A DNA stretch of 64,000 nucleotides from Colicola sp016286205 (GTDB lineage: Bacteria; Bacteroidota; Bacteroidia; Bacteroidales; Paludibacteraceae). Under the pieces are notes generated by a model. That model was not told the DNA's origin. It worked only from the letters and a program-made list of their open reading frames with translations, and did not search any database. Below, one piece after another: positions 1 through 7,599 of the stretch; position 1 is the first letter of the stretch, and each line of letters starts with the position of its first letter. The translations under genes and the position numbers were made by a program. The stretch is from NCBI GenBank assembly GCA_016286205.1, contig JAEESF010000003.1, positions 1-64,000 on the forward strand. The letters are read 5' to 3'.

Positions 1-57
1 GGCGAGAATCTGTTTCTCGCGGCGGTCTTGCGACTCAAATTTTACTTCACGAATCAT
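1..57 (-). CDS. GGGtGRT protein, N-terminal fragment
   Basis: Only the first 19 codons lie in the window, reading MIREVKFESQDRREKQILA. The start is well supported: a perfect AGGAGG Shine-Dalgarno at 65-70 precedes the ATG at 57. An opening with FES-DRR and its place directly behind a NifU-like scaffold gene fit the GGGtGRT family, a protein of unknown role that is regularly paired with this scaffold type in Bacteroidales and Clostridia. The two genes are 12 nt apart, so they are surely co-transcribed. The family call rests on few residues plus context. Confidence 0.6.
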   Translation of the reverse strand, partial: MIREVKFESQDRREKQILA

Positions 58-69
58 AGTGGTCCCTCC

Positions 70-771
70 TTAGTTTTTGCGTGGATCAATCGATTTAACT
101 GCACCTTGCTCTTTGGTTGTGCGGCCGTATGTACCGGTCACGCTCTTCAGAGCCTCGTCTGCAGGAACACCTTTCTTAATGGCGTCCATGAACTTGCCCA
201 TGTGAACGTATTCGTAACCGCAAACCTCATTGTCCTCGTCGAGGAACTCCTTGGTGATGTAACCTTCGGTTAGTTGCAGGTAACGAACGCCTTTAGCCTT
301 GGTCGAGTAGAGTGTACCGCACTGGCTAACCAGTCCTTTACCCAGGTCTTCCAGACCTGCACCGATAGTCAGACCGCCTTCCGAGAACGCACTCTGCGTA
401 CGACCGTAAACGATCTGCAGGAACAACTCGCGCATAGCGGTGTTGATTGCGTCGCAAACCAGGTCAGTGTTCAGCGCCTCCAGAATGGTCTTGCCCGGCA
501 GAATCTCTGCAGCCATAGCAGCCGAGTGAGTCATACCCGAACAACCGATAGTCTCAACCAGAGCTTCTTCGATAATACCGTTCTTTACATTCAAACTCAG
601 TTTGCATGTTCCCTGTTGCGGAGCACACCAACCGATACCGTGCGTCATACCCGAGATGTCCTTGATCTCAGTAGCCTTCACCCATTTGCCCTCCTCGGGA
701 ATTGGTGCTGGTCCGTGCTTCGGACCCTTCGCTACAACGCACATTTCTTGTACTTCTTTCGAATAAATCAT
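70..771 (-). CDS. Iron-sulfur cluster assembly scaffold protein (NifU N-terminal-like)
   Basis: A 233-residue cytoplasmic protein related to NifU/IscU scaffolds, which hold nascent Fe-S clusters on conserved cysteines. Candidate ligands are the Cys in GIGWCAPQQGTC near residues 48-56, the Cys in TIGCSGMTHS near 77 and the Cys of LVCDAIN near 105. The ATG at 771 sits about 55 nt below a good Bacteroidota promoter. The downstream partner is the GGGtGRT gene, so the pair likely works together. This is the variant scaffold of anaerobes, not a classical suf or isc operon member. Its client protein is unknown. Confidence 0.85.
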   Translation of the reverse strand: MIYSKEVQEMCVVAKGPKHGPAPIPEEGKWVKATEIKDISGMTHGIGWCAPQQGTCKLSLNVKNGIIEEALVETIGCSGMTHSAAMAAEILPGKTILEALNTDLVCDAINTAMRELFLQIVYGRTQSAFSEGGLTIGAGLEDLGKGLVSQCGTLYSTKAKGVRYLQLTEGYITKEFLDEDNEVCGYEYVHMGKFMDAIKKGVPADEALKSVTGTYGRTTKEQGAVKSIDPRKN

Positions 772-826
772 GTGTTATTAAGTATTGTTTGTTAATGTTG
801 ATTTTGTTCCAAAACCTTTGCGGCTG

Positions 827-858
827 CAAAGGTACAAAAAATTTTTGACATACGCAAA
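827..858 (-). promoter_or_regulatory. Bacteroidota promoter of the Fe-S scaffold operon
   Basis: On the minus strand TTTGCGTATGTCAAAAA provides an extended -33 element and TACCTTTG at 834-827 the -7 element. It lies back to back with a plus-strand promoter at 895-926, making a divergent control region. Confidence 0.75.
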
Positions 859-894
859 TAAGTGCAAATTTTTTATACAAAAAAATCATTTTTG

Positions 895-926
895 TTTGGT
901 AGTTAGCAAAAAAAAATGTAATTTTG
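895..926 (+). promoter_or_regulatory. Bacteroidota promoter of the LEA-2-like lipoprotein gene
   Basis: TTTGGTAGTTAGCAAAAAA (-33 region) is followed by TAATTTTG at 919-926 (-7). The transcript would start about 20 nt before the ATG at 952. Confidence 0.7.
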
Positions 927-951
927 CAGCGGAAAACAAAATGAACCGATT

Positions 952-1557
952 ATGAAACGAAATGTCAAATGGTCTCTGTGCGCAACTATTCTAGCGCTTG
1001 CAATGTGTGGCTGCTCTATTGTGCAAGCCATCAAACTGAAAGATTGCACCTACGAATATAGCAAGATTTCGGATGTTACTTTTCTGGAAATGAACCGCAG
1101 TGAACTGCTTAGTTTGGCAGGCGCTGTGCGCGTGGGCCGTTTCTTGGCAAACCCGAATAGAGAAGATGTCAAAATGGGCTTCACGCTCCATATGAAAGTG
1201 ACCAATCCAAACAAAGGTATTGCGTCCATGGAGCGACTCTATTATACGGTTGTTCTAGATGATACTGTGCAAGTGGCAGAAGGCGCTAATGCTCAGAATT
1301 TCACAGTTTTAGGTGGCACCTCGGCCGATTTGGCTTTGCCGCTCAGTCTCAATATGTCGCAACTCTTTTCCGGTTCCAATCAGGCAAGCATGCGCAAACT
1401 GGCTTGGAATCTGGTAGGCAAAGGCGATGAGACGAGTCGCATCACAGTCAATCTGCGCCCCGTGATTCGTGTTGGAGGCGCGGCCATGAGTATACCGAAA
1501 AGTATTCCGCTGACTTTCGAATATCCTACTGCGAAAGAGGAAGTGAGTACTGAATGA
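952..1557 (+). CDS. LEA type 2-like lipoprotein
   Basis: A 201-residue predicted lipoprotein. A basic start and hydrophobic run end in a lipobox-like LAMCGCS with the acceptor Cys near residue 19-21. The body has the look of a LEA type 2 / WHy beta-sandwich: the segments FTLHMKVTNPNK and LPLSLNMSQLF, with regularly alternating hydrophobics, are typical of that fold. Its function is unknown; these domains are usually linked to desiccation or envelope stress. The 3' end overlaps the convergent hydrolase gene by 32 nt, so the two mRNAs would be antisense to each other at their ends. Confidence 0.7.
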   Translation: MKRNVKWSLCATILALAMCGCSIVQAIKLKDCTYEYSKISDVTFLEMNRSELLSLAGAVRVGRFLANPNREDVKMGFTLHMKVTNPNKGIASMERLYYTVVLDDTVQVAEGANAQNFTVLGGTSADLALPLSLNMSQLFSGSNQASMRKLAWNLVGKGDETSRITVNLRPVIRVGGAAMSIPKSIPLTFEYPTAKEEVSTE

Positions 1558-2710
1558 TGCTATCGCACACATTGCGTGGATTGCGAAGTAGCGGGCGGGT
1601 GGAGTAGAAACACTCGCCCGTTATTTCTGGTATAGTGCGATTGAGTTGCATCTGTCGGCTGATTTCGTTGCCTTGTCCCCAAGGCGATTTGGCACTGGCT
1701 TTTTCCAGGCGATAAGGCGCCATTCCTATGTAGAGCTTGCAATTGGTGCCACGCACTTCGTTGGCCCACCAATGCGCCAAAATCTCATAATCAGCCACTT
1801 TCTTGCCAATCTCCCAATAGAGTTGCGGCAACACATAATCGATCCATCCTTCGCGAATCCACAAGCGAATATCAGCGTAAAGATCGTCGTAATTGGTGAT
1901 TCCCGCTTTAGTCTTGCTGCCCGTAGAATCGACAGACGCGTTGCGCCATACGCCAAAAGGCGAGATGCCGAATTCTACTTCGGGTTTGCATTCTTTGATG
2001 GTCCGGTGAATATCCTGAATCGCCAGATTCACATTGTTGCGGCGCCAATCGCGAATATCGGTAAATCCGCGCGGATAATTAGCAAATGTGACTGAGTCCG
2101 GAAGCTGACGTTTGCCTGAAGGATAAGGATAGAAATAGTCGTCCATATGAATGGCCTGAATATCGTAGCGAGTAACGATATCTTGCACAATAGTGCAAAT
2201 CCATTCGCGGGTGACATCCAAACCCGGATCAAAATACCACTGTTGCGCGTATTGCCAGAACCAGTCGGGATGTTTGCGTAGTATATGATCTGTAGCTAGA
2301 AGCGAAGTATCGGTCGTGGCCAGATTAACCCTGTAAGGGTTGAGCCACACATGCACTTCCATTTTTCGTTGGTGTGCTTGGTCAATAGTCCATGCCAACG
2401 GATCCCACGCTTCTTGCTCACCCCAACTACCTTGTTTGCCAGTAAGCCAATGGCTAAGCGGCTCATATTCACTCAGATAGAGAGCATCGGCTGTCGGACG
2501 TACTTGGAAAATGATGGCATTCACGCCCAGCGAGTGTAACGAATCGAGAAGAAAGAGCATTTCTGTTTGCTGCAAATCAGTCTGTCCCACGGCTTCGGCA
2601 GATGGCCAGTCGATATTGGCCACTGTGGCAATCCATGCTCCGCGGAAAGTGATCTCAGCCTGCACCGATAACGTCGCTAAAAGCAGTAATATAGCTAGTT
2701 TATTTCTCAT
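1526..2710 (-). CDS. GHL10 family (glycoside hydrolase-like) secreted protein
   Basis: A 394-residue exported protein with signal peptide MRNKLAILLLLATLSVQA. The body matches the glycosyl-hydrolase-like 10 family: FRGAWIATVANIDWPS at the N terminus, NAIIFQVRPTADALY, a WLNPYR motif and an acidic AIHMDDYFYPYP motif on the predicted TIM barrel. Such proteins are thought to act on envelope or host glycans; the substrate is not known. The ATG at 2710 is preferred over one at 2728 because AAGGAG lies 8 nt before it and the signal peptide then starts correctly. That Shine-Dalgarno is part of a dispersed repeat lying between recF and this gene. It is shorter than many relatives and ends inside the convergent lipoprotein gene. 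Confidence 0.85.
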   Translation of the reverse strand: MRNKLAILLLLATLSVQAEITFRGAWIATVANIDWPSAEAVGQTDLQQTEMLFLLDSLHSLGVNAIIFQVRPTADALYLSEYEPLSHWLTGKQGSWGEQEAWDPLAWTIDQAHQRKMEVHVWLNPYRVNLATTDTSLLATDHILRKHPDWFWQYAQQWYFDPGLDVTREWICTIVQDIVTRYDIQAIHMDDYFYPYPSGKRQLPDSVTFANYPRGFTDIRDWRRNNVNLAIQDIHRTIKECKPEVEFGISPFGVWRNASVDSTGSKTKAGITNYDDLYADIRLWIREGWIDYVLPQLYWEIGKKVADYEILAHWWANEVRGTNCKLYIGMAPYRLEKASAKSPWGQGNEISRQMQLNRTIPEITGECFYSTRPLLRNPRNVCDSIIQYSLPLSQ

Positions 2711-2718
2711 TAATTCTG

Positions 2719-2749
2719 CTCCTTCCATTTAGAGAGGGATAGGGTAGGC
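2719..2749 (-). repeat. Dispersed palindromic repeat (copy 1), supplies a ribosome-binding site
   Basis: Immediately after the recF stop codon the minus strand reads GCCTACCCTATCCCTCTC, then TAAATGGAAGGAG. It matches the repeats at 6945, 8306, 29644, 42461 and 44861. The terminal AAGGAG is correctly spaced to serve the start at 2710. Confidence 0.7.
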
Positions 2750-3862
2750 TTATTCAATTTCACCATTCTCTACGTGGAAAATCTTGGCATTCTCGTTTGG
2801 TTGCAATATCTCTGTCAGGTGTTTCCTGTCTGTATCGGTGATAAAGATTTGTCCGAATTCCGGGCGCTGAACCAAGTGTACAATTCGTTCTACTCGTTCG
2901 CTATCCAGTCGGTCGAAGATATCGTCTAGCAACAATATCGGCAGATTTTCCGGGTTCTGAGCAGTTAAGTACAAAGCCTGTGCCAATTTCATTGCCAGTA
3001 CAAAAGTGCGTTGCTGACCTTGCGAGCCCACTTGCTTGAGTGGATAGCCTCCGAGGCGCATATCCAGATCGTCTTTGTGTATGCCCTGACTGGTCCAACC
3101 GAGAATCAAGTCGCGTGGGCGAGTGCGAACGTACGCTTCGCGCAGATCGCGGTTTTGCAGTTGGCTGATATAGCGTAGTTGTGCTTGTTCCTCAGAACCG
3201 CTAATGGCACTGTATGTCTCCGCAAAATACGGCTCGAAAGCTTCAAAGAAGCTTGTGCGGGCACGGAATATGTATTCTGCTGGTTCAATCATTTGCCACT
3301 CTAGCACTTCCAGCAAATCATCGGGTGGAGCAGGAGCGTCGGCGTATTGCTTCAACAACGCGTTGCGCTGTTTGAGTAATGCACTATAAGTAGTGAGGCA
3401 ATCCAGATATTTTCGGTCGCGCTGACTAATGACAATATCCATAAATCGTCTGCGTTCGTCGGATCCCTCTTCTATCAGTTGCTGGTCAGCAGGACTAACC
3501 ATGACTAGAGGAATAAGACCGATATGGTCAATCAAACGCGGGTAGTCTTTTTTGTCACGGCGGAACTGCTTTTTGATACCTTTTCGCAAACCGCAACTGA
3601 TGGTAAAACTCTCGTCGCTAGCCATGCTCCATTCGCTGGAATAGATACCTTGTATCATAGCCATTTCTTCGCCGTGAGTGATGTTGAGACTATCTTGCGA
3701 AGTCATGGCCGATTTAGTAAAACTGAGCATATAGATTGCGTCCAAAACATTAGTCTTGCCTTGTCCGTTTAGGCCGACAAAGCAATTGAGTTTGGGCGCG
3801 AAGACCAAACCGGCTTCGCGAATATTGCGATAGTTGAGTATGTTCAGTTCCTGCAGAATCAT
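2750..3862 (-). CDS. recF: DNA replication and repair protein RecF
   Basis: A 370-residue SMC-like ATPase that loads RecA at single-strand gaps together with RecO and RecR. Visible motifs are Walker A GLNGQGKT near residue 31, the ABC-type signature region with GSQGQQRTFVLAMKLAQ near 283 and Walker B LPILLLDDIFDRLD near 310. The length is standard. Its ATG overlaps the stop of the upstream regulator by 4 nt, so the two are translationally coupled; the usual dnaA-dnaN neighbourhood is absent. Confidence 0.95.
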   Translation of the reverse strand: MILQELNILNYRNIREAGLVFAPKLNCFVGLNGQGKTNVLDAIYMLSFTKSAMTSQDSLNITHGEEMAMIQGIYSSEWSMASDESFTISCGLRKGIKKQFRRDKKDYPRLIDHIGLIPLVMVSPADQQLIEEGSDERRRFMDIVISQRDRKYLDCLTTYSALLKQRNALLKQYADAPAPPDDLLEVLEWQMIEPAEYIFRARTSFFEAFEPYFAETYSAISGSEEQAQLRYISQLQNRDLREAYVRTRPRDLILGWTSQGIHKDDLDMRLGGYPLKQVGSQGQQRTFVLAMKLAQALYLTAQNPENLPILLLDDIFDRLDSERVERIVHLVQRPEFGQIFITDTDRKHLTEILQPNENAKIFHVENGEIE

Positions 3863-5025
3863 GCGTACAATTCAACGTCTTCTTTGGTGATTTTGCTGCC
3901 GGCGAGAATGATGAGTCGCTCCACTACATTGCGCAGTTGGCGGATATTTCCTGTCCAGTCGCGTGCTTGCAACGCTTTGATGGCCGCATCGTCGAAAGTC
4001 TTAGCAGCAATACCTTGTTCCGCACAAATCAGCCCCGTGAAATATTCTATCAACAGCGGAATATCTTCTCTTCGGTCGTTCAAAGCAGGAACGTGAATTG
4101 GGATTACATTCAAACGATGGAAAAGGTCCTCGCGGAAATTGCCTTCAGCAATCTCTTTCTGCAGATCCTTATTGGTGGCGGCCAGTACGCGGACATTCAC
4201 TTTGATGGGCTTGTCAGAACCGACACGTGTGATTTCGTTCTCTTGCAATGCGCGCAGCACTTTTGTTTGTGCGGCCAGACTCATATCGCCAATCTCATCA
4301 AGGAACAACGTTCCTCCATCTGCTTGTTCGAACTTGCCCGCACGGTCTTTGACAGCACCGGTAAACGAACCTTTCATGTGTCCGAAGAGTTCGCTTTCGA
4401 TCAGTTCGGAAGGAATGGCAGCACAGTTGACTTCCACCATTGGCGCGTTGGCACGTGCCGATTGGCGATGAATGAGATGAGCCACTACTTCTTTTCCTGT
4501 TCCGTTAGCGCCGCAAATCAGCACACGTGCTTCGGTTGGCGCAACCTTATCAATTATTTCACGTACATGCTCGATGGCCGCCGATTTGCCGACCATCTGC
4601 AGGCTGTTGTTCTGGACTTTTTTGCGAAGCAATTTGGTCTCTTGCCGGAGACTTTTGGATTCCAATGCGTTGTGCGTTGTGATAAGAACACGATTCAAAT
4701 CCAGAGGTTTCTGCAGGAAATCGAATGCGCCCGCCTTGATAGCGACAACGGCCGTATCTACGTCTCCATGACCGGTAATCATGACTATCTGGCCCTCTAT
4801 CGGTTCCATGTCTTTTCCGCTCTTGAGAGCCGCCAACACTTCCATGCCATCCATCTCCGGCATCTTGATGTCGCAGAAAATCAGGTCATAGGCCTGTTGA
4901 CTAGCCATTTCCAAGCCTTGCTTGCCATTTTCGGCCAGTTCGATCTCATGTCCTTCGTCCTGGAGAATGTCCTTCAGCGCGTTGCGAATACTTCGCTCGT
5001 CGTCAATAATGAGTAATTTTGCCAT
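3859..5025 (-). CDS. NtrC-family sigma-54 activator lacking a DNA-binding domain
   Basis: A 388-residue response regulator. Receiver domain at 1-125 with acidic pocket IIDDE, phospho-acceptor in FCDIKMPEMDG and the conserved K in LQKPLDL. AAA+ sigma-54 interaction domain at about 140-385 with Walker A GANGTGKE, GSFTGA loop (usual form GAFTGA), Walker B GGTLFLDEIGDM and the R-finger region FREDLFHRLN. The protein stops just after the AAA+ lid (GNIRQLRN), about 60 residues short of the usual end, so the Fis-type helix-turn-helix is missing. It may act without specific DNA binding or with a partner. ATG 5025 is preferred over an upstream TTG because it lies behind a promoter. recF is co-transcribed. 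Confidence 0.92.
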   Translation of the reverse strand: MAKLLIIDDERSIRNALKDILQDEGHEIELAENGKQGLEMASQQAYDLIFCDIKMPEMDGMEVLAALKSGKDMEPIEGQIVMITGHGDVDTAVVAIKAGAFDFLQKPLDLNRVLITTHNALESKSLRQETKLLRKKVQNNSLQMVGKSAAIEHVREIIDKVAPTEARVLICGANGTGKEVVAHLIHRQSARANAPMVEVNCAAIPSELIESELFGHMKGSFTGAVKDRAGKFEQADGGTLFLDEIGDMSLAAQTKVLRALQENEITRVGSDKPIKVNVRVLAATNKDLQKEIAEGNFREDLFHRLNVIPIHVPALNDRREDIPLLIEYFTGLICAEQGIAAKTFDDAAIKALQARDWTGNIRQLRNVVERLIILAGSKITKEDVELYA

Positions 5026-5044
5026 AAACACCAAAAATATTGTG

Positions 5045-5075
5045 CAAAATTACGACTTTTTTTTGAATTACGCAA
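5045..5075 (-). promoter_or_regulatory. Bacteroidota promoter of the regulator-recF-hydrolase operon
   Basis: On the minus strand TTGCGTAATTCAAAAAAAA is followed by TAATTTTG at 5052-5045. The ATG at 5025 is about 15 nt below the expected start site. Confidence 0.75.
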
Positions 5076-5111
5076 GTAAATGCAGAAATTTGTAAAAAAA
5101 ACATTTTTTAA

Positions 5112-5143
5112 TTTGGTTATGTCAGGAAATAGTTGTACCTTTG
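5112..5143 (+). promoter_or_regulatory. Bacteroidota promoter of the tagged secreted protein
   Basis: TTTGGTTATGTCAGGAAAT and TACCTTTG (5136-5143) match the other promoters here. They leave an AT-rich 5' leader of about 75 nt before the ATG at 5223. Confidence 0.7.
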
Positions 5144-5222
5144 CCGCGAAAATGTGGAAATACGCAGAACGTGTGTTTTACAACATATATTTACTAACAA
5201 TTTAATCTTTATTTAATCAATT

Positions 5223-6941
5223 ATGAAAAAATTATTCGCAATTATTGCTGCTGTGCTTTTTGCAGGTAGCATGATGGCTGAAGGTCTTCTGTTTGAGCAA
5301 ACTTATCCGGGCGAGCCATCTACTAAGGCGGGAAGTTACTCAAAGTCGTTTACGTTGACAACGAACGGCTACACTTTAACTTACAGCCACATTAACAATG
5401 GAACTAACAGTGACTCGTGGGACGCTGTTCGTGCAGGTAGTAAAAATAAGGCAGATACTGCAACCATTACTTCGGCTGCAATTACAGACAAAGTATCGCG
5501 CATCGTAATCGACTTCACACAAGTATTGGCAGACAAAACGAGTGCATTGTATCTTCAAGTAGCTGACAATGCTGATTTTACCAGTGCAACAAAAATTAAT
5601 GCAGACATTGCCGTAGGTGAGGTTGAGTTCGAGGTTGCATCTCCGGCTGCGAACATGTTCTATCAAGTTGTTATTGAGATGAAGCAGGGGTCTGCTAATG
5701 GTTTCAACCGTTGGGACAAGATTCAATTTATATCTCCGGACGGTGGAACTCCAATTGTCCCGACTGTGTATGATACATTGACAGTTGCACAGGCAAAGGC
5801 AATTGCTGATACATTGGCAGATAACGGCACATCGAAAACTAAATATTATGTTGAAGGTTATGCCGTACACGTAGATCCATATAGCGATACATATCATAAT
5901 CAGATTTTCTTTATGGTAGATGATTTTGCCGCTCCGGATTCTACTTTTGAAGCTTATGCTGCATATCCTTCTAAAGATGGTCAAGTTTATCAAGTATTGG
6001 CAGGTGATAAGGTACGCGCATTTGGTGCCTTTAAGAAATATGTTCAAGATGGAAAATCTCAGTTGGAGCTTGTAAATCCTACAGTGGAATTTCTTGAGGA
6101 AGTTGAGGGAGACCGTACTATCAAAGGTCCGGATACCATCACTACCGCTCAGGCTCTCGAAATTGCAAAAGCGTTGGCAGAGCCAGCTTCCAATAGTTCT
6201 TCCACCAACTCATCTAAAGAGTATGTGGTAGGAGGTTATGCCGTTCAAGTATGGGCTCGTAATACCGACAAGACTTGGTCGTTTGGTATGGCTGACGTAG
6301 AGAACGGTCGTTGGGAGTTCCAGGCATCCAATGCTTCCATCAAAGATGGCAACGATACCGTTGTTAAGAACGACTATATGTATGTTCGTGGCTTTATTGC
6401 AAAACGCAAAACCAGTTCTGGCAGTCTTCAGTATCAAATTTACAAAGGTACTGCCGTTCACGGCGAGCCTATCGCAATTGAGATGGATACCATTGGCGCA
6501 GTTGAGGCTTACAATCGCGCAAAAGCTCTGCCAGTTGATGGTTCTGAATTGGTATGCATCGAGGCTTATGTAGCTCAAATTAAAAATGCTTATAGCGCAG
6601 AGCACGGAAATATTACCGTATGGCTGAACGACGATCCTTCTTCGACCTATGGAAATATCCAAGCATACAGAGCTGCATGCTCGGCTGAGGATGGTGCTGC
6701 GATTGTTGAGCATTGCCGTGTACGCGTAGTTGGTAATATTGTTCATACCACTTGGGATGACAATGGCACAACAAAGGATACTTACCAAGTTGCTCAGGGC
6801 GCTAAGCTCACACTTCTGAATGGTGCAGGCGTAGAGCAGACCATCGTTCTCGACAAGGCCGTTAAGATGATTGAGAACGGTCAACTGATCATCGAGAAGA
6901 ATGGTGTGAAGTACAACGCTCAAGGTGCAGTAGTTAAGTAA
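5223..6941 (+). CDS. Secreted OB-fold-like repeat protein with C-terminal tag
   Basis: A 572-residue exported protein with signal peptide MKKLFAIIAAVLFAGSMMA. After a beta-sandwich-like region (about 20-180) come three similar units: TVAQAKAIADTLADNG..YYVEGYAV, TTAQALEIAKALAE..YVVGGYAV and AVEAYNRAKALPV..CIEAYVA, each about 130 residues. They resemble OB-fold units seen in Bacteroidales surface proteins, with recurring D-hydrophobic-VRAFG-like strands. The last 35 residues carry the tag (K-x-I-E-NGQLIIEKNGV then YNAQGAVVK) shared with the products at 38421, 42498 and 44455. A rho-independent terminator follows. Function unknown; a surface or secreted location is likely. Confidence 0.75.
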   Translation: MKKLFAIIAAVLFAGSMMAEGLLFEQTYPGEPSTKAGSYSKSFTLTTNGYTLTYSHINNGTNSDSWDAVRAGSKNKADTATITSAAITDKVSRIVIDFTQVLADKTSALYLQVADNADFTSATKINADIAVGEVEFEVASPAANMFYQVVIEMKQGSANGFNRWDKIQFISPDGGTPIVPTVYDTLTVAQAKAIADTLADNGTSKTKYYVEGYAVHVDPYSDTYHNQIFFMVDDFAAPDSTFEAYAAYPSKDGQVYQVLAGDKVRAFGAFKKYVQDGKSQLELVNPTVEFLEEVEGDRTIKGPDTITTAQALEIAKALAEPASNSSSTNSSKEYVVGGYAVQVWARNTDKTWSFGMADVENGRWEFQASNASIKDGNDTVVKNDYMYVRGFIAKRKTSSGSLQYQIYKGTAVHGEPIAIEMDTIGAVEAYNRAKALPVDGSELVCIEAYVAQIKNAYSAEHGNITVWLNDDPSSTYGNIQAYRAACSAEDGAAIVEHCRVRVVGNIVHTTWDDNGTTKDTYQVAQGAKLTLLNGAGVEQTIVLDKAVKMIENGQLIIEKNGVKYNAQGAVVK

Positions 6942-6944
6942 TTA

Positions 6945-6976
6945 GCCTACCCCTAACCCCTCCCTAAAAGGAAGGG
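6945..6976 (+). repeat. Dispersed palindromic repeat (copy 2)
   Basis: Starts 3 nt after the stop codon: GCCTACCCCTAACCCCTCC, then CTAAAAGGAAGGG. It precedes the terminator, as expected of a REP-like 3' element. Confidence 0.7.
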
Positions 6977-6986
6977 AATAAAAAAG

Positions 6987-7016
6987 CAGCTCGCAGCAAT
7001 GCGGGCTGTTTTTTTT
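6987..7016 (+). terminator. Rho-independent terminator
   Basis: A 9-bp stem (CAGCTCGCA at 6987-6995 with TGCGGGCTG at 7000-7008, one G-T pair), a GCAA loop and an 8-T run at 7009-7016. It ends the transcript of the tagged secreted protein. Confidence 0.9.
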
Positions 7017-7072
7017 GTGCCAGTTGCGATTCCCGCAAGTAAGTCCTGTCTCGATAATAATCTACTAGAAAC

Positions 7073-7124
7073 TTACTAATAACCTACTAATAACCTACTA
7101 ATAACCTACTAATAACCTACTACT
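7073..7124. repeat. 11-bp tandem array
   Basis: About four and a half copies of an 11-bp unit CTACTAATAAC, with the period visible at 7084, 7095, 7106 and 7117. It lies in the intergenic stretch between the terminator and the minisatellite. Confidence 0.85.
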
Positions 7125-7134
7125 GGCTCGTAGG

Positions 7135-7360
7135 GAAGTAGAGGGAAAAGGGTGTTTGAGAAGAATGGATGTGGAGAGAAAAGGGGACTAGGTAGGAGGG
7201 GAAGTAGAGGGAAAAGGGTGCTTGAGAGGAATGGATGTGGAGAGAAAAGGGGACTAGGTAGGAGGGGAAGTAGAGGGAAAAGGGTGTTTGAGAGGAATGG
7301 ATGTGGAGAGAAAAGGGGACCAGGTAGGAGGGGAAGTAGAGGGAAAAGGGTGTTTGAGAG
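7135..7360. repeat. 66-bp minisatellite, about 3.4 copies
   Basis: Units start at 7135, 7201, 7267 and 7333 with GAAGTAGAGGGAAAAGGGTG and differ at only a few bases. The plus strand is strongly purine-rich with runs of three or four G. Because 66 is divisible by 3, one frame stays open through the array, but it has no ribosome-binding site and an extreme Arg/Gly composition, so it is not called a gene. Confidence 0.9.
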
Positions 7361-7424
7361 GTAGCGAAATTGCTAACTAGATGTTACAAAGAAACTTTTA
7401 GAGTGAAAAAAGTTTCCGCTTTTC

Positions 7425-7455
7425 TTGCGTATATCAAATAATTGTAGTAATTTTG
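7425..7455 (+). promoter_or_regulatory. Bacteroidota promoter of the efflux operon
   Basis: TTGCGTATATCAAATAATTG and TAATTTTG at 7448-7455. The expected start site leaves a leader of about 140 nt before the TetR gene. Confidence 0.8.
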
Positions 7456-7459
7456 CGGC

Positions 7460-7599
7460 CGATTTCGCGTTCGGATCCCTCCGACGAAGAATAAATCGCG
7501 GATTTATTAGAGTCTACGGGTCCTCCGCTCTCTCCAAAAATTAAAATTTTCGGAGGCCACAAAAAAAGAATAAAGGAGACCACAATTATAATTAATTAG
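7460..7599 (+). promoter_or_regulatory. Structured 5' leader of the efflux operon
   Basis: Three inverted repeats lie in the leader: TCGGA/TCCGA at 7471-7484, AATAAATC/GATTTATT with a 3-nt spacer at 7490-7508, and CCTCCG (7522-7527) with CGGAGG (7551-7556). A purine-rich AAAGGAG follows at 7572-7578, about 20 nt before the ATG. The palindromes may be operators for the encoded TetR protein or RNA structure; no known riboswitch was recognised. Confidence 0.5.

Noticed and set aside
3937..5016. 359-codon plus-strand frame opposite the NtrC-type regulator
   Set aside because: It is antisense to a clearly conserved gene, with no family resemblance or start signal.
5376..6923. Two 220-240 codon minus-strand frames opposite the tagged secreted protein
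   Set aside because: Cys/Ile-rich shadow translations without start signals; the plus-strand gene has signal peptide, promoter and terminator.
7135..7360. Possible CRISPR array
   Set aside because: The copies are contiguous with no unique spacers and no cas genes are nearby; it is a tandem repeat.
7152..7364. 70-codon open frame through the 66-bp minisatellite
   Set aside because: It exists because the repeat unit is a multiple of three; composition is almost only Arg, Gly, Glu and Lys, with no ribosome-binding site.
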